DNA of 64,000 nt, taken from positions 5,135,501 through 5,199,500 of the forward strand of contig NC_084767.1 in the NCBI RefSeq assembly GCF_028858725.1, written 5' to 3'. Positions within the stretch are counted from its first letter, which is position 1; each line of letters begins with the position of its first letter. The DNA is from Colius striatus (taxonomy: Eukaryota; Chordata; Aves; Coliiformes; Coliidae). The notes below the pieces were generated by a model. The model ran no database searches. It saw only the letters and a program-made list of their open reading frames with translations, and was not told where the DNA came from. The position numbers were made by a program, and so were the translations under genes. Below are positions 51,561-64,000 of the stretch, piece by piece.

Positions 51561-54500
51561 TGACCTTGCGCAGACTTACTCCGAAGCGGAGGAAAGTTAG
51601 TGGGAGTCCTGCTGCTGCCTGAGTGCTTTGGTTCAGGTACTGGGAGCCGAGCCAGTGTGTGGATCTCAGGCCAGGAGAGACAGAGCTGTCTGTGAATGAA
51701 AAGCTGGTGTCATTTCCACAACCCCCTGAGGCATCTTTCCTAGCTCCAAAACAAACTTCCTCCATGGAAACTTCATAGGAGGGTGAGTAATTAAAACATT
51801 ACACGGCTGCACCATTCTGTGGCTTCAGGGTGGTGAGGAAAGAGCTAGGTCCCGGTTAGCTGGCTTGAAGCTCCTAGAGACAGCAGTGGCAGTTGGCCTG
51901 GGCTGTGCTTTGAAGTCTGTGATGTCACTATGACTTAATTCTCTAAAAAAAATCCCCAACTTTTCTGTTAATAGGAATTTTGCTGATTTTCTTTGTCCTG
52001 CATTGGCAGCGGTTTACTGGGTTTTTTTTGCACAGGATAGCAAAGGCAAGGTAGGGTTTTTTTTGGAGATGACTTGTTTTTTGTTCATTGTAGCAGTGGA
52101 TGATGGATAGCCAGGCTGAGGTCAGTCTGCGGGGGAGGCAGCTTGGGATTTGCAGCAGTCTGTGCAGTACAAATCTTTGGGGGAAGACTAGCAATTTGGG
52201 AGCTGCAGGTGCACCCACTCCTGCTCCCAGGCAGCGAGGACCTGGCTCCCTATGGCCTTCCCTCTAGGAGGGGAAACTCCTGTGATGAGCAGGGAGCAGC
52301 CACAGTTGCTTTCCTCTCCTCTGAAAAGATCTTCACTGCTTCTTTTTTCCTCTCCCAGCCTGACCTCAGGATGGTCAATACTGTCCAGTCAGCAGAGGAC
52401 ACCACTGAAAAACAAACTTAAGAGTGAACCTGTGTGGTTGCTTAAGTACTAAATACTTATACACACTTATGCTTATTTCCTTAAACAATCCCCTGCTGGG
52501 GACAAACATAAATAGTTTAGTTTCCCCAGGACCTTGTAAACACTGATTTAAAAGCAAGAGGAGCAAGTGCACTGCTTGTGCTTGTTGGCTCATTAAAGGC
52601 CTCTAGGAAGCCTCCAAATCGTACACGCAGCTCCTCTGCACCAACTGTGTTCCTGTGAGTGCCATCAGTGGTTCTCCCCCACCTCCTCCTCCCTGTCCTC
52701 TGGAGCCAGTTGGCATGCTTTCAGTTTCCCACATTACACCCTTTTTTTTTTTTTTCTCAAGTAATCCCTATCTTGATGAAATCTGAGGCAGGACAAAGAG
52801 CAAGGTACTCTTCCAGGTAAGAGTGCCTACCAGCATGGGTCTAAGTCCTTTGGGTGAGAACTATATGATCTGTTTGCACCTGGTGGAAAGAGTTGGCAGG
52901 TGAATGTAAAGGAGATACAGCTTGACACAGAACAGAGGACAGTGTGTGGTGAGAGGGGTGCTGGAGAGGAGGAGGTGGGAATTGCCCACCTCTCCTTTGA
53001 GGACACCTCGGGTCTCTCCTGCTTTCCACACTCCTCTGCTCCTGGGCTGGAGACAGCAGGAAGCGATGCCTGGAGGGATATGAAGGATGAGGGGAAATCC
53101 AGCTCCTGGTGCACTGGGATGGAGGAAGGAGCTGAGCACCTGGAGGAGGGGACTGCAGTGTCCTCTGTGGGGACTGGCCACGTTTCATATTGTCTCTCAC
53201 ACCACAGAAATAGCAAGCAAAGGGTATGGAGTGTTTGCTAAGGAGGTGTGTGCAAGGCAACATATTGCCTTGCACATCCAACTGTCACACCACACAGTAT
53301 GGAAATACTCATGGTGGGTTTGTGTTTGAAACCAAAGCTGTCATTGGAGTGAAAAGCAGGAGAGTGCTGTCCTTCAACCTGTGCCAGTGTGCAGGAGTGG
53401 AGAAGAGGGACAGGATTGCCTTTGGTTCACAGATGCAGATGCCCAGCTTGTGTAAATGGAAGTAATCTCAGTAATTTCACTGAGGAGCCACGCTGATTTA
53501 AGCTGCCTGGGGATCTAGTACAAGGACTGCAGTGCATGTTGGTATAAATACTGAGAATTCTGTGTCTAAGCATCTGGAGTGACAGTGTGCCAAGCTGACA
53601 GAGCCTCCTGTGTCAGGGCATGACCATCACTAAACTCCCAAAGGTTAGAGAAAGTCTTCCCTCATGGGAAGACTGCTAATTAATTATCCACTTAGGGCTT
53701 CCCTAGCCTCTTTGCTGAAAAAGACAGTGATGAGGGCTAAGTTAGAGACCATTCTCTGTTCTGATGCCGTTCCTGGGCTTTATTCCTCCAGAAAGTCTCT
53801 CAAAAAACTTTTCACATCTAAAAAGACTAGTGCACCAAATTAAATAGTAGAGTACACTGAACAGTACTTTTCTTTGGAAAGCCAGTTGATTGCTTGAGGA
53901 AGCAGTTTTTCCACTGAACACTGACTATAAGGATGCTGAGGAGCAGGGGGACCCTTTCTGCTGGCCCTACACTGAACCCCAACATTTTTGCCCTACTGAG
54001 TTCAGCTGGTGATGGCAAGTTCTACCTTCAGGCCTGCACTTGAGGCTCCAGTCTTCCTCAGCTGTCTTATTCCTCCACTGCACTGATGTAGGAAAAAACC
54101 TATATGTGGCATCATTTCTCACCATTCGTGAGTTACTTCTAGGGTGGGAATGCAGGACAATTCCTCCAGGTCTCCAGAGGACTGAACATCAACATATTTT
54201 CTGCTTTTGCTTCTTGTGTGTGTAGGAATAAAGCCGTAGGAAAGATAAAACATACACTGAGCCTGGGGCCAGCTGCAGCCCTGAGGTTGTTGCCTGGGTA
54301 GGTCTGCATTCAGCTGCAAAGAACTTTATTTATGGTGCAATTTATGGGGAAAAGGGGGAAAGTGCTCCCTGGCTTTCACATTCAATCTCCTTGTACTTCT
54401 GTTTCCCGGGGTTCCCTATTCTCTCTGGTGCATTTTGTCTTGGGGAAAAGCTGGTGGTTGTCAGCATGATTTAACCTTTGCCTCAGCTGAGGGTGCAGAA

Positions 54501-56150
54501 GGTGGGTTACCTCCCACAGGAGCCTCAACGTGTGTGTCAGGAGATGGGAAGGGGATGAGCCATATGCTTGTTCTCATGGCTAACATGAAACCAAACCCAG
54601 TATTTTCATAGCAGCTGGCATAAATCTGGTTTTGTTGTGTAATTCCATTAGACTCATTTTTATTAGAACAAATAATCTAATTGGGGCCCCTCCTCAACCC
54701 TCATGCATTCGAGTGGCTGCAGACACATGGGTTACAGAGGGAGACACAGCCAGCAAGGCATAGTGGAAAGCAAATTGCTCTGGAAGAAGACAAATTGAAC
54801 TTTGACAATTTTATGGTATTAGGGGAACAATTAAGAGAAAATAGCTGGAGGTGCACTCGGCCAGTGGTTCGTGTGCTGGAGGAGATGGGTGGTGGGCTGG
54901 CGGATGCTCTCTCTCAGGAGAGAGAGTCAGCCCTGAGCAGAGGGCATGGTGGTGTGGGGGGGTAATGGTGAAAAGCTGCTTGCTGACCTGTGCTGGTGAT
55001 GCTGGGGTGTTTTTTCCCATGTCCTGATGGTGTTCTGAAGTAAACCATACCCTGGTTTGCTTACTCACAAATGATCTGGGTTTTACAGAGTCATGACTTG
55101 GTTTTGTCTGGTGCAGTAGGGGTTGGATCTGGACTCGTTGCACAAAGTCAAGTAGGGAGAGTGTTTTCTTGTGGGTTCTCCCCTTTGCTCCCAGGATCGC
55201 TGGATCTGTATTTCATAGAGCTGAGGTGGGAGTTCAGTGTTTTGCCTTCGGTGTCTCCCATCCCCACCTACTCCAACCTGCCCTCATCTCCTCCATCTGT
55301 AAAGGTACTCCCACCTACAGCATTGTTTAAAGATGTTGAGCCTACACAGAGCTCATTATCTCCAAAAATCAGGCCTGTGTGGTCCCATTCACATGTGCAC
55401 CCATCCCCACACTCCCGCTGCCTCCCTCCCTTCCTTGGTGCCTGTCTGCTCGTCTCTGCCTCAGCAAGCGTCCTGTGCAGCCCCAAAGCCAAAGTGGTGG
55501 CCAGTGCCTCCTATTCAGCCTTTGTGTGACAGCCACAAGCTGCAGAGCTGCTGATGGGTCTGCAGAGCAGCAGGGTCAAGGCTTCACCCAAGCTTAGAGC
55601 GAGCGAAGCAAAGGGCTGGCGTGGGGCTGCCAGCGAGGCACTCGTCAGCTGTCTGCTCAGGCCCTGTGCACACAGTCATGTTGTTGTGGGGCTCCATGTT
55701 TGACTTTTTTCCCCCACTTTGCAATGGCACAGACAAGTTCTGCCCTTACAGTTCCCACAGAGACAGATTTGATGCTGGATGTTAAGGGAGAGTGAGGCCC
55801 AGTCAGCTATTGCCTGGCCAGTGGTTCCCCTCGTTGGTTTGCACAGCATCTCTCCCAGAAGGAACCCAGGCTCAGGGTCCTTGTCAGGTTCTTTGTCTTC
55901 AGAAACAAAACCCCAAAGCACATCCTCCTCTCTAATCCTCTGTGCCTGGAGCACAGCTTGAGTGTCTGACTCTTGCTGCTGTTGGGCTCTGGCAGCCCTG
56001 GAGACACCTGTGCTGTGACTAGTCCTGCCTGGAGGTTTCCACCATTATGCTTGAAGTCCTTGAAGCGAGTAAACTTCAACATTATCCCTCCAGTATCCGA
56101 GCAGCCACTCTCACAGCATCCACAGAAAGATCACAATACTGTTTTCAAAT
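51561..56150. other. Sequence downstream of the CpG island, possibly a first intron
   Basis: No coding exon or named repeat was identified. A T-run is at 52742-52755. A GA/CT-rich short inverted repeat (gctctctctcaggagagaga) lies near 54904-54925. If the island promoter reads rightward, this is intronic. Confidence 0.45.
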
Positions 56151-56720
56151 GCAGAAGGGTTAATTTGGACTGGTGGATGGCAACAAATAAACCAATCTGT
56201 TTTAAGGTGTACCTTGGCTACTTTAACATTAGGGTGGTCACATTGCCACCCTTAAAACCTTTCTCAGAGATATTCCTGGCAGGACTTGAAGGATGCAGTT
56301 GATTTTTGGATCCAGCAAGTGAACTCTTCCATTCATGAGTCCTTGCTTATCAGGCAAGAAGGTGCTCTGAGGTGTCCTGACTATAGTGGGGCACCTCAGC
56401 TGAATCTGTGTGCGTACAACTGGGCCCTGTAGTGAAGTCATACGGACCAGAAAAGTTGGAGGAGAACATTTGTGGCAGTCTGCTGAAGTACTGGTCTCTT
56501 GTTATGGCATGCCATGGATGCTTTAACATTAGTGAAGTGAAAGCTGCTGCTGTTAAAACCTATCTCAGAGGTCTGCCAGAGAGGACTTGAATGATGCAGG
56601 TGATTTTTAGATGCATCAATGCAGTGGAACCTGCTTCCTTTTTATGAGCCCTCCGTGGGGATGTTACAAAACCATGTTTTGCCTTACAGGAAAAACTACT
56701 GAGTAAGATCTTTATCATTC
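56150..56720. repeat. Diverged tandem duplication, 300-bp period
   Basis: Two related blocks sit exactly 300 bp apart: 'ctttaacatt' at 56221 and again at 56521. Each is followed by matching landmarks: ttaaaacc, then tctcagag, then aggacttgaa, gatgcag and tgatttt. Similarity is clear over about 110 bp and weaker beyond. It is an old segmental duplication or two copies of an unnamed repeat. Confidence 0.75.
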
Positions 56721-57144
56721 ATCTGAGAAGGGAAAAGGGAAATATGATAAAACCCCCAAAGTAGTCGACGTTGTACCCAGAAAAATAAAGGAAGGTAATA
56801 GTAATGAATATATATTAGAAGTTAGAACATGTAGGTGTCTGATAAGGGAGGCTAAAGGAATCAGTGAAATACTAATGAGCAGGAGGATTGAACATGAAGA
56901 GAAAGCATCTTCCAAGAATATTAGGAATCAGCAGAACACTACATCCAGTGTTAGTGCTTTGCTGGCTTCAAATGGTGGAGTCATAGCAGGAGAAGAGAGC
57001 GTTAGATTAAACTCCAGCGTGGGGGGTATTCTCCAAATCACCCTTCTCCCTGGCAAGCAGTACCGTCTGCCATCGCTGTTGCCAGACTTCCAGGTGAGAA
57101 AAAGTGTGGGCCAGGTAGTCAAGGAGCATAAATTGTTGTTATAA
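56709..57144 (+). mobile_element. LINE (CR1-like) ORF2 fossil, linker before reverse transcriptase
   Basis: An open stretch of about 145 codons resembles the endonuclease-to-RT linker of CR1-type LINEs. A 'VR-CR--IR-AK' segment (about 56827-56862) is followed by a basic region and then 'SALLASNGGVIAGEE', where the family has 'PLLN--G-LVT-D-EKAE'. The following RT block is not recognisable. A match by pattern only; a domesticated or host exon is less likely. Confidence 0.45.
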
Positions 57145-60100
57145 ATAATAGCTTGGTCTTAAACCTGGTGCATTTTTTCCTCTGTACGTTTCCCTGAAGG
57201 CAGCAGCACTGTTACTCCGTGCTTTTCGAAAGGATGCTGAGAAAAAAGGAGCCATCTCTAAAGCAGTGCTGGTTAGCAGCAGGGCCAGGTCCAGAGCCCC
57301 AGCCTCTTGCCTGTGGTCTGGCAGTGTCCATGGCACAGGTGATGTACTCTGTGCTGCTGTGGCTCTGCACTGATTTATGCCAGTGGAAGGGGGCTCATCC
57401 ATGAAAAACGCAGATTCCAAAGATGAGAATCTTGCCCACCCTGAAGCTGACAGTAGTATTATCACTAACTTAATCAGTGGCTTTTTAAAGCCAGAGAAGG
57501 ACTGCTCTGATGGTCTGTCTGTTCTCCTACCTACAGAAGAAAGACACAAACAAAAGAAAAACTGTAGCTAAGGAAATGTCTTCAGGATTAATTCAAAATA
57601 ACAAATGGGGAATAATAAAAAAGAAATAAACCAGTTGTTTTCTTTAATAGTAATAGAAGACAAAAAAGCCCCAACCCCAGACCTTGTTTAAATCCTCACT
57701 TGACTGAGGATTTCAAAACAGCCCATATAACATCATTTGGAAGGACAGAATAAAAAGAAATGATTTCAGGCAGTGGTCTGACACCACCTTTTCCTTCTTG
57801 GGGCAAACTCCAGGCTGTTCCTGGGAGTTCTGTTTTGTGAGAGGACACATAGTCTTTTGGTTGGTGCAGTGCCAGGTGAAGCTTGTCTGGGGAGAGGAGA
57901 GAGGCAGGGCAAGCTGCTAGATACCAGACCTGCATGCTGCATGGGGCTTTGTTTGATGTGCACAGCTGTTTGAATTATCAGGGCACCTGGGGAAGTGATG
58001 CCCTGTTTACTGGGCAGATGATAAATACAGACCTGCAGGAAGAAAAGGGGATGTTGGCACCACAGCATCCCCAGGGGTGGGCAGGGCTTGAGGGCTGTGG
58101 AGGAGCTGTGTTTCTGCTGTGGGTGAGCTCCCAGAGATGCTATACTCCCTGCCAGCTCCTTCACTGCCTTCACCATCCCTGGTACACTTTGTGCCATCGT
58201 TCACGTGGGACTGAGCTGACTTTTAAACCAATTTAGTACAAATGTGCATATCAAGACCAAAAGATCTTGATTACAATTAAAGAAAGAACCCCTGTCTGTA
58301 TTGAATGGAGTCCAGGATTTAAAGCCAGTGTTTTCTGGGATGAAACCAGGAGGGTTAACTCCTTGCCATGGGGGATACTGTCTGATGGGAACATGACCTG
58401 CTTGATGTCTGTGGAGGATATCACAGGTCTGTCCTAACCTTAGGCAAATAACTGGTACCCTGCTGCTGCCAGCAGGAAGAAATAGGAGACCTTTGAATTT
58501 TCAGCTTCTTGTTTGAAATCTGTTGTGATGGAGCAAGTAATACCCATGCAATGATGTAGAGAAGCTAGGAAATGCATGTACAAAGACATACACAGGCAAC
58601 AGAGTGCAACCAGCAAGGTTGACTCAAAGCCACCCCTTGCTTGCTCTCCACTTCCTTATGTATGTTGTCTCCTCTCACGTGATGACCCACGGCTCAATTG
58701 ATTTACCTGCAGCAGCTCTTTCTGATAATTGGAAGTGGTTTGCCAGCTGTATCACCTTTATTAAAGAAATTTCTGGCTGGTACAAGTCATATTTGTACCC
58801 ACAATAATACATCAGGAGCACAGCTGCCCCCAGGGAGTGCTGGGTCTGCTTGTCCTGCCAGGCAGCACCCTGCATGACCGTGCTGGCAGCCACAGTGTGG
58901 AGCAGCCAGCCTCACCTCACCATGCCCTGTTGAGCCCTAAAGCCCCAGAGCATGCATGGAAAACAAAGTTTTCTTGGCTTCCAGAGGCTGCATAAATCAG
59001 TAAATACTCTGATGTGTGCAGCCTTTGTGCCTGGAGGGGCAGAGGAGGGAGCAGGTCAGAGGCTGGATGGGACAGGGAACACATGACTGGGTATCTGGGG
59101 CTCAGAGTGCCCTTCTTAATTTTAGGAGGTTTCTGGAAGAAAAGAAGTTTGTTTTTTGGGTTTTTTTTCTTTGCTTTTGTGTTTTTTTTTTTTTTTTTTT
59201 TTGAGAAGGGAAAGTATAGTCAGCACACTGCTGGACAATTGTAAGGTACAAGAGACACTTTTGAGGTGGATTTGCTTGTGATGTGCAGTGCTATGGGTGT
59301 AGACATCACCCCTCTGCCCTCACACTGAGGAGAGGGGATGAGAATTTGGTGAAAGTAAAATAGGTCCTGTAACAGAGAGAACCACTGTACAAGCATGGAA
59401 GAGCCAGTTGCTTGAAGCTAGTTGCTGCTGGTGGAAGGTGAAGTTCTCTTTTCCTCTCTCCTCTTTGCCTTTGTCTACCTTTGGTTCTCGGGTGATTGAT
59501 GTTCTTGGATTTGACTTTCAGGTCCTGTTGCACATGGACCTACTCTCACAGACACAGGCAATTCAGCATCTGCAGCTTCAAAAGCCTTTCAGTAGGAGTC
59601 AGGCTAAATAATCCACCCTATCTTTTACTGTAGAGGCAGGTCAGAGAAGTGCAAAGTAAGCATCTTGTTGCTGACATGAGACATGCTGGTCAGGGGAAAA
59701 AAATCACCAGAGCTGATTAAAAACTAATTGCAAAGTTGCCATTTATGAGTGCATAATTTTCTGTGCACTCTGCTTGGCTGCATTATTGATTGAATCTCTT
59801 CTGTTATAACTCATGAAAGAAAAAAACAGCCCTATCCATACTTCAGTTTACATTTAATAAAATAAAGCAAGTGTTGCTTGCACAGCAACGATTAAAAAAT
59901 AACCAGGGAAGTAGGAAATCTGAGGGAAAAGGGAATTTCCTTCCTTCTCTCCATTCAGTTCAGGATTTCCGTGATCCATTGAGTAACCATTGCCACTGAA
60001 GGAAGCCACTGATAAAACAGAGGAGAAAGGTGGAGTCTTCATGAGACACTGTGGTGTGTGAGACCTGTGGGTGACAGTCTGTCATGAGGTCAGAGCAGAG

Positions 60101-60284
60101 TGAGTGCAAGTTATCTGTGGAGACCTATGTGCAAGGTAAATTATTAGCTCACAGAGAGAAGCCTGTAAGGCAGCCAGCACTGAGCTTTGGCTCTCTTGTT
60201 TCTTGTACCCATCAGCACCACAGAGCCTTGGACTAAATTACCCCTAATACTTGCAGTGATCCCTTGAAGCAGAGGCAGAGTTTT
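57145..60284. other. Intergenic or intronic sequence, nothing recognised
   Basis: No domain-bearing frame was found. Lys-rich short frames at 57377-57571 follow the LINE fossil and may be further decay products. A long T-run sits at 59182-59202. Confidence 0.45.
59182..59202. repeat. Homopolymer T tract (21 T)
   Basis: An uninterrupted run of 21 T, preceded by further T-rich sequence from about 59150. On the minus strand it reads as a poly(A) tail, but no retrocopy body was recognised next to it. Confidence 0.85.
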
Positions 60285-60372
60285 TGTGCTATGGAGGAAA
60301 CCAAGTGAAGCAATTTTACCCAGAGCAGCCAAGGATACCCAGGGCAGAGCAGAGACTCCAGTTCTGTCTTTT
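60285..60372 (-). repeat. Probable MIR SINE remnant, reverse orientation
   Basis: Reading + strand, the order 'gaggaaaccaagtgaag', 'ttttacccagagcagccaag', 'cccagggcagagcagagact' and 'ccagttctgtct' follows the reverse-complement MIR consensus ('gaggaaactgaggc ... gcagagc-ggga ... gtctgtct'). It is diverged, consistent with the age of the family. Confidence 0.6.
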
Positions 60373-61196
60373 CATAACTAAAGAGACCTTCCTGTGTCCT
60401 TAGATGTGATGGGCCTCAGTCTTTCAGGACCTTTCCCTGGGCAGTTGCTGGAACCCCTTTCCTAAACCCCGTGCAAGCACCCGGACAGTTTCTCTTTGCA
60501 TCCTCCTTTGTAAGTGGTCCATTGGGGAATCTCTCCTTCCTTCGTGGCTCACGAGAGCATCATCTCTGTCCAGCTTCTTCTTAAACTGCTTGACCTATGA
60601 TGGGTTTCAGTTTGAGGTCAGCCACTACAGGGATAGCAGAAGGAGGAACATGGGCTCTGGTCACTGGGGATTTTGCAATTCAGTGCGACGTGTCTTGCAT
60701 ATGATGTTTCTGGGGTCATAACCTGCTTTCCTGAGGTGTCTACTTGTGATTTATACAGGCAGATTAGAAATGCTGACAATGGGGTTTGGATTGGTTTTGC
60801 CTGGAACTGTTGATAGTTTTCTTCAACAGTGTCTTTAAAGTTTTTATTCTGAAGTTACCACAGTAGGGGGCCCACAGTGCTGTTTTACATTACAGTGCTG
60901 TGACAGTGGGGTGCCAATAAACTGCTGTTAAATTTGCCATAGTATCATTGTCTGGTGTATGAAAGCTGGTTGGCAAATATACATTACAGGAAAAAAAATC
61001 TCCTACTCATCAGATTGTTCTTCCAGTGAGTTGCATCTAAGGAATTAGGTCTATATTAAGGTCTAGCTGCTTCAAAATTAACTATTTTTTTTAGGAGGAT
61101 TGGGGCAGGGACATTTTTTTCAGTGTAAGAGCTGAAATCATGAAGGTAGAGCTGTTAAAAAAAAAAAGACCTGATGAAGTATATTTGCATTTGACA
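60373..61196. other. Intergenic or intronic sequence, nothing recognised
   Basis: No gene or named repeat was seen; a short A-run at about 61157-61168 precedes the CR1 tail. Confidence 0.5.
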
Positions 61197-61367
61197 GAGC
61201 CCTGGCACAGGCTGCCCAGGGAGAGTGTGGAGGCTCCTTCCTTGGAGGTCTTCAAGACCCACCTGGACATGTTCCTGTGTGACCTGATCTAGGTGATCCT
61301 GCTTCTGCAGGGGGTTTGGACTAGGTGATCTCTAAAGGTCCCTTCCAACCCTGCCATTCTGTGATTT
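61197..61367 (+). mobile_element. CR1 LINE 3' tail
   Basis: It has the same subfamily features as the copy at 35956-36137: 'cccagggagagtgtggaggc', 'ttggaggtcttcaagac', 'tgtgacctgatctaggtgat', 'ctctaaaggtcccttccaac' and a terminal 'attctgtgattt'. It is truncated at almost the same 5' point. Confidence 0.93.
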
Positions 61368-63237
61368 GGAATGGATTAATGCTAGCTGGCAGCTTGAATC
61401 CTGCAGTTGAACTCAGATGCAAAATACCTTATTCCAGCCTGCCCTACTCAGATGGGGAGGGAAAGACCAGAACACTTGAGCATCTTTTTCACCCCTTCCC
61501 TCTCTGTTAAATGAAGATGTCCCTTTTCCTTGAGCTACCAGCTCTTGTTCCATTGAATTTCCATGTGAGGGCTCGATTCTGACCCAGGCCCACGCTGCTG
61601 GGGATGCAACCCACCATCCCTTTGAGCAGGCAACACTGCTGGAACCTCCCAGTCAGAAGCGTGGCAGGCGCTGGGATAAACAGGTCTTTGGTGGAGCAGG
61701 GAACAGAAGCTCACACCATCCCCTTGATCATCCACCACCATCACCTGGAGCAGAGCATTTGTCATTGTATTTGAGAGGAGTCATTATTCAGGTAAGACTG
61801 TAGGAAAGGAAGTGGTGCTGCTGGTTCCCACCTCTCTCCCACCAGTCCACGATGGGGCAAAGGAGATGTGTAGGTAGAGCTTGCTGCTGGGCCAGGAGAC
61901 AGCAGTGCTGGGGAGCCATCATGATGGGGCAGGGGAACAAAGGCAATGGGGTGCAGGTACTTAGGCAATGGTACTCAGGTGGTGGGAGCAAAGCTTGTAT
62001 CCTTTCTTGTGAGTTCAGAGGGGTGTTTAAAAGCATGTATTTGCTCAGGGAGGATTTGGGGATGGGTCCTGTGCCACTGCTCCTGCCACCTCGTGTACAC
62101 AGGGAGGTGGCAGCTGCTTCTCAGCAGCACCAGTTCCCCTCACAGGATGCACCCAATTCATGATGACCCCCATGTCTGCAGTTGGGACTCCAGGGTTTAC
62201 TTTGCTCAGCCAAGAAATTGTCCTGGTTTTTCTTTAAAGCTGTCAAGGTCACAGGGACCAAAAAGGCACTTGAGCTGCTGTTAAGAGAGGTCAGGATCAT
62301 GGGCTAAGGAGATAAGGCAGGGAAAGCTCCAGCGTGCTCCCTGGTATCACTGATATTTCTCCAGAATGATGGACAGCACAATAACTAGGAAAAACAGTAA
62401 ATGAAATAACTCTGATAGCAAATACTGGCAGGGAAGTGCTGGTGAAAGAGCAAATGCTGCACCTCAGTGCCAGGAGATGGAGACTCTATTAATATTGAAA
62501 AAGATTAGATAGAAGCAAGGGTGTTGCGTGTCGATTTTGATGGGCTGTTATCCGTCAAGATAGTAAATGAAGGAAAATCATGTTTAGCAAATAAATTGGA
62601 TTTCAGCTCTTATACCAGCCCTCAGGTGATGCCTTATGATTTTGCCAGAAAATGGATCATCTCTGGATGTTTTCAGCCTGGTTTATAAACCACAGAGGTG
62701 ATGAACGATTCTCAGGTGTCTGCAGGTCTGGTCAGGGATGGATTCTTACTGCAGTCCAAGCAGGAGACTGGGTTAATAGGGGAAGAGTTGCACATAATCA
62801 TGATGTAACAGGTATTTATTCTGCATTGACAAAGCTTTGATTACTTTTGCCCAGGGAAGACCCAACACCTTCCATTTTGGAGTATTGCTCAGGAATCCCA
62901 TTTTCTTGTCTTTAAAACAATCTTTGGTGAACACTGCAGAAACAAATAGCTGAATCACCTTACAGAGTAGTCCATCCCAAATCCCAGCTTTCCATTGCTT
63001 TATCATTTTATCCTTCAGTTTTTCCATGTACACCAGTCTACCTTGGGCCCTTTTTGAACATTGGCTATTTACAGCCATCTCCACAGATTTTTTGCCTTGC
63101 TGTGATGATGCTGTTGCACAGGGCTGACTGCTGGATCTCCTTTCTCCCTTCCCTTCTATTCATACCAGCCTTGCTCTTCAGTGTCTGTGCTTTGTATACT
63201 CATATCCATGTCTGGGGAGGAAGCTGATAGTAACAGT
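61368..63237. other. Intergenic or intronic sequence, nothing recognised
   Basis: Only short frames are present. The AT-rich block at about 62480-62620 is non-repetitive and could be a conserved non-coding element, but sequence alone cannot show conservation. Confidence 0.4.
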
Positions 63238-63356
63238 GGTACAGGGGGGCTAGGACCACCCCTGGAGATATTTAAAAGATGAACAGGTGAGGTGCTGAGG
63301 GACTTGATGATCTTAAAGGTCTTTTTCAACCATAATGGTTGTATGATTCTCTGATG
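63238..63356 (+). mobile_element. CR1 LINE 3' tail, diverged
   Basis: Reads 'ccacccctggagatatttaa', then 'gtgaggtgctgagggacttg', 'atgatcttaaaggtcttttt', 'caaccataatggttgtatga' and a degraded 'ttctctgatgg' terminus. This is a different CR1 subfamily tail from those at 36.0 and 61.2 kb. Confidence 0.85.
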
Positions 63357-64000
63357 GTAAGTGTCCCAGAGGCACAGTCAGTCCCTCACAAAGGTGGATC
63401 TATGGCAGTGCAGACATGGGACTGAGTTGCTCTGGGTCACTGCAAGTTCTTCCTGGGATGAATTGTTGAAGGCAGGAGGTAAAAGAGCTCTGGTTTGCTG
63501 GAGTGTTTTTGGAACAAGTGGAGGTATTGCTGAGCAGTTCTAGGAAAGGGCAAAAATTAAAAGGTGAGGAGGAAGTTGAGCAGAGCATGGATGTGTATGG
63601 ATGTGCAGAAAGCTCTGAAGCCTCCTGGAGCAAGTGCCTGGGATATAGCAGAACAGATCCTGGGCATGGTCTGTGACTGGGGAAGCTGTTCCTCTTGAAC
63701 ACACTGCAACTTTCTTGGCATCTCTCACACTTCTTAAATTATCTCAGGTAAAATACTCTGGTCAAAACAGGGTTTCTGAACACATTTTTTTGCCTAGCAG
63801 TGCTGAAGGCATTGTGAAGTGGAGGATGAGAGGTGGACGGGATACAGTGTGGCTTGAACCAGGTAGTACTAAGTTTAGCTTCCCTGCTCAGTCTTAGGGG
63901 TTTGGGCAAAGCTTCCAGCTTTGTCTTCAAGGTATAGTCTTCAGCTTTGCTTTTACCCTATTTAGGGGAAGAGCTTTTAATTCCAGCACAGACTCTTGTC
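63357..64000. other. Terminal flank, nothing recognised
   Basis: The last 640 bases contain only short frames without domains, and no repeat I could name. Confidence 0.5.

Overview
The window looks like a stretch of a bird chromosome, not a microbial or viral sequence. It has sparse, intron-split genes, CpG-island promoters in an otherwise AT-leaning background, and several chicken-repeat-1 (CR1) LINE tails ending in the typical bird ATTCTGTGATTCTATGAT-like terminus. Two genes can be read with confidence. Both encode SLC26-family sulfate/anion exchangers, both are on the + strand, and they lie about 14 kb apart.

Region by region: 1-6040 is gene-free upstream sequence with two abutting CR1 remnants (4.05-4.33 kb). 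6040-6500 is a CpG island with the probable non-coding first exon of SLC26A2 (splice donor after 6333). A 5.8 kb intron follows, then the first coding exon (12137-12778), a 2.25 kb intron, and the second coding exon (15031-16536). The predicted protein has 715 residues. 16537-30319 is presumed 3'UTR and then intergenic DNA. A second two-coding-exon gene follows (30333-30968 and 31746-33344, 744 residues), with a polyadenylation signal at 33741. It has the same architecture and intron phase as SLC26A2, and 82 of 120 aligned core residues are identical by eye. I read it as a tandem SLC26A2-like paralogue.

33.8-64 kb has no recognisable protein domain. It contains CR1 tails (36.0, 43.7-44.1, 61.2 and 63.3 kb), a GC-rich patch and a 36-bp minisatellite at 41.2-41.8 kb, a strong CpG island at 50.4-51.5 kb that is probably the promoter and first exon of another gene running out of the window, a diverged 300-bp tandem duplication at 56.2-56.7 kb, a LINE-derived open fragment at 56.7-57.1 kb, and probable MIR SINE remnants.

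Working picture: a tandem pair of sulfate/anion exchangers. SLC26A2 is the sulfate importer that feeds proteoglycan sulfation in cartilage and other tissues. The neighbour keeps the whole transporter and STAS fold but differs next to the central anion site, in the STAS linker and in its C-terminus, which ends like a class I PDZ ligand. The paralogue is the most interesting object here. No bacterial-type systems, CRISPR arrays, rRNA or tRNA genes were seen.
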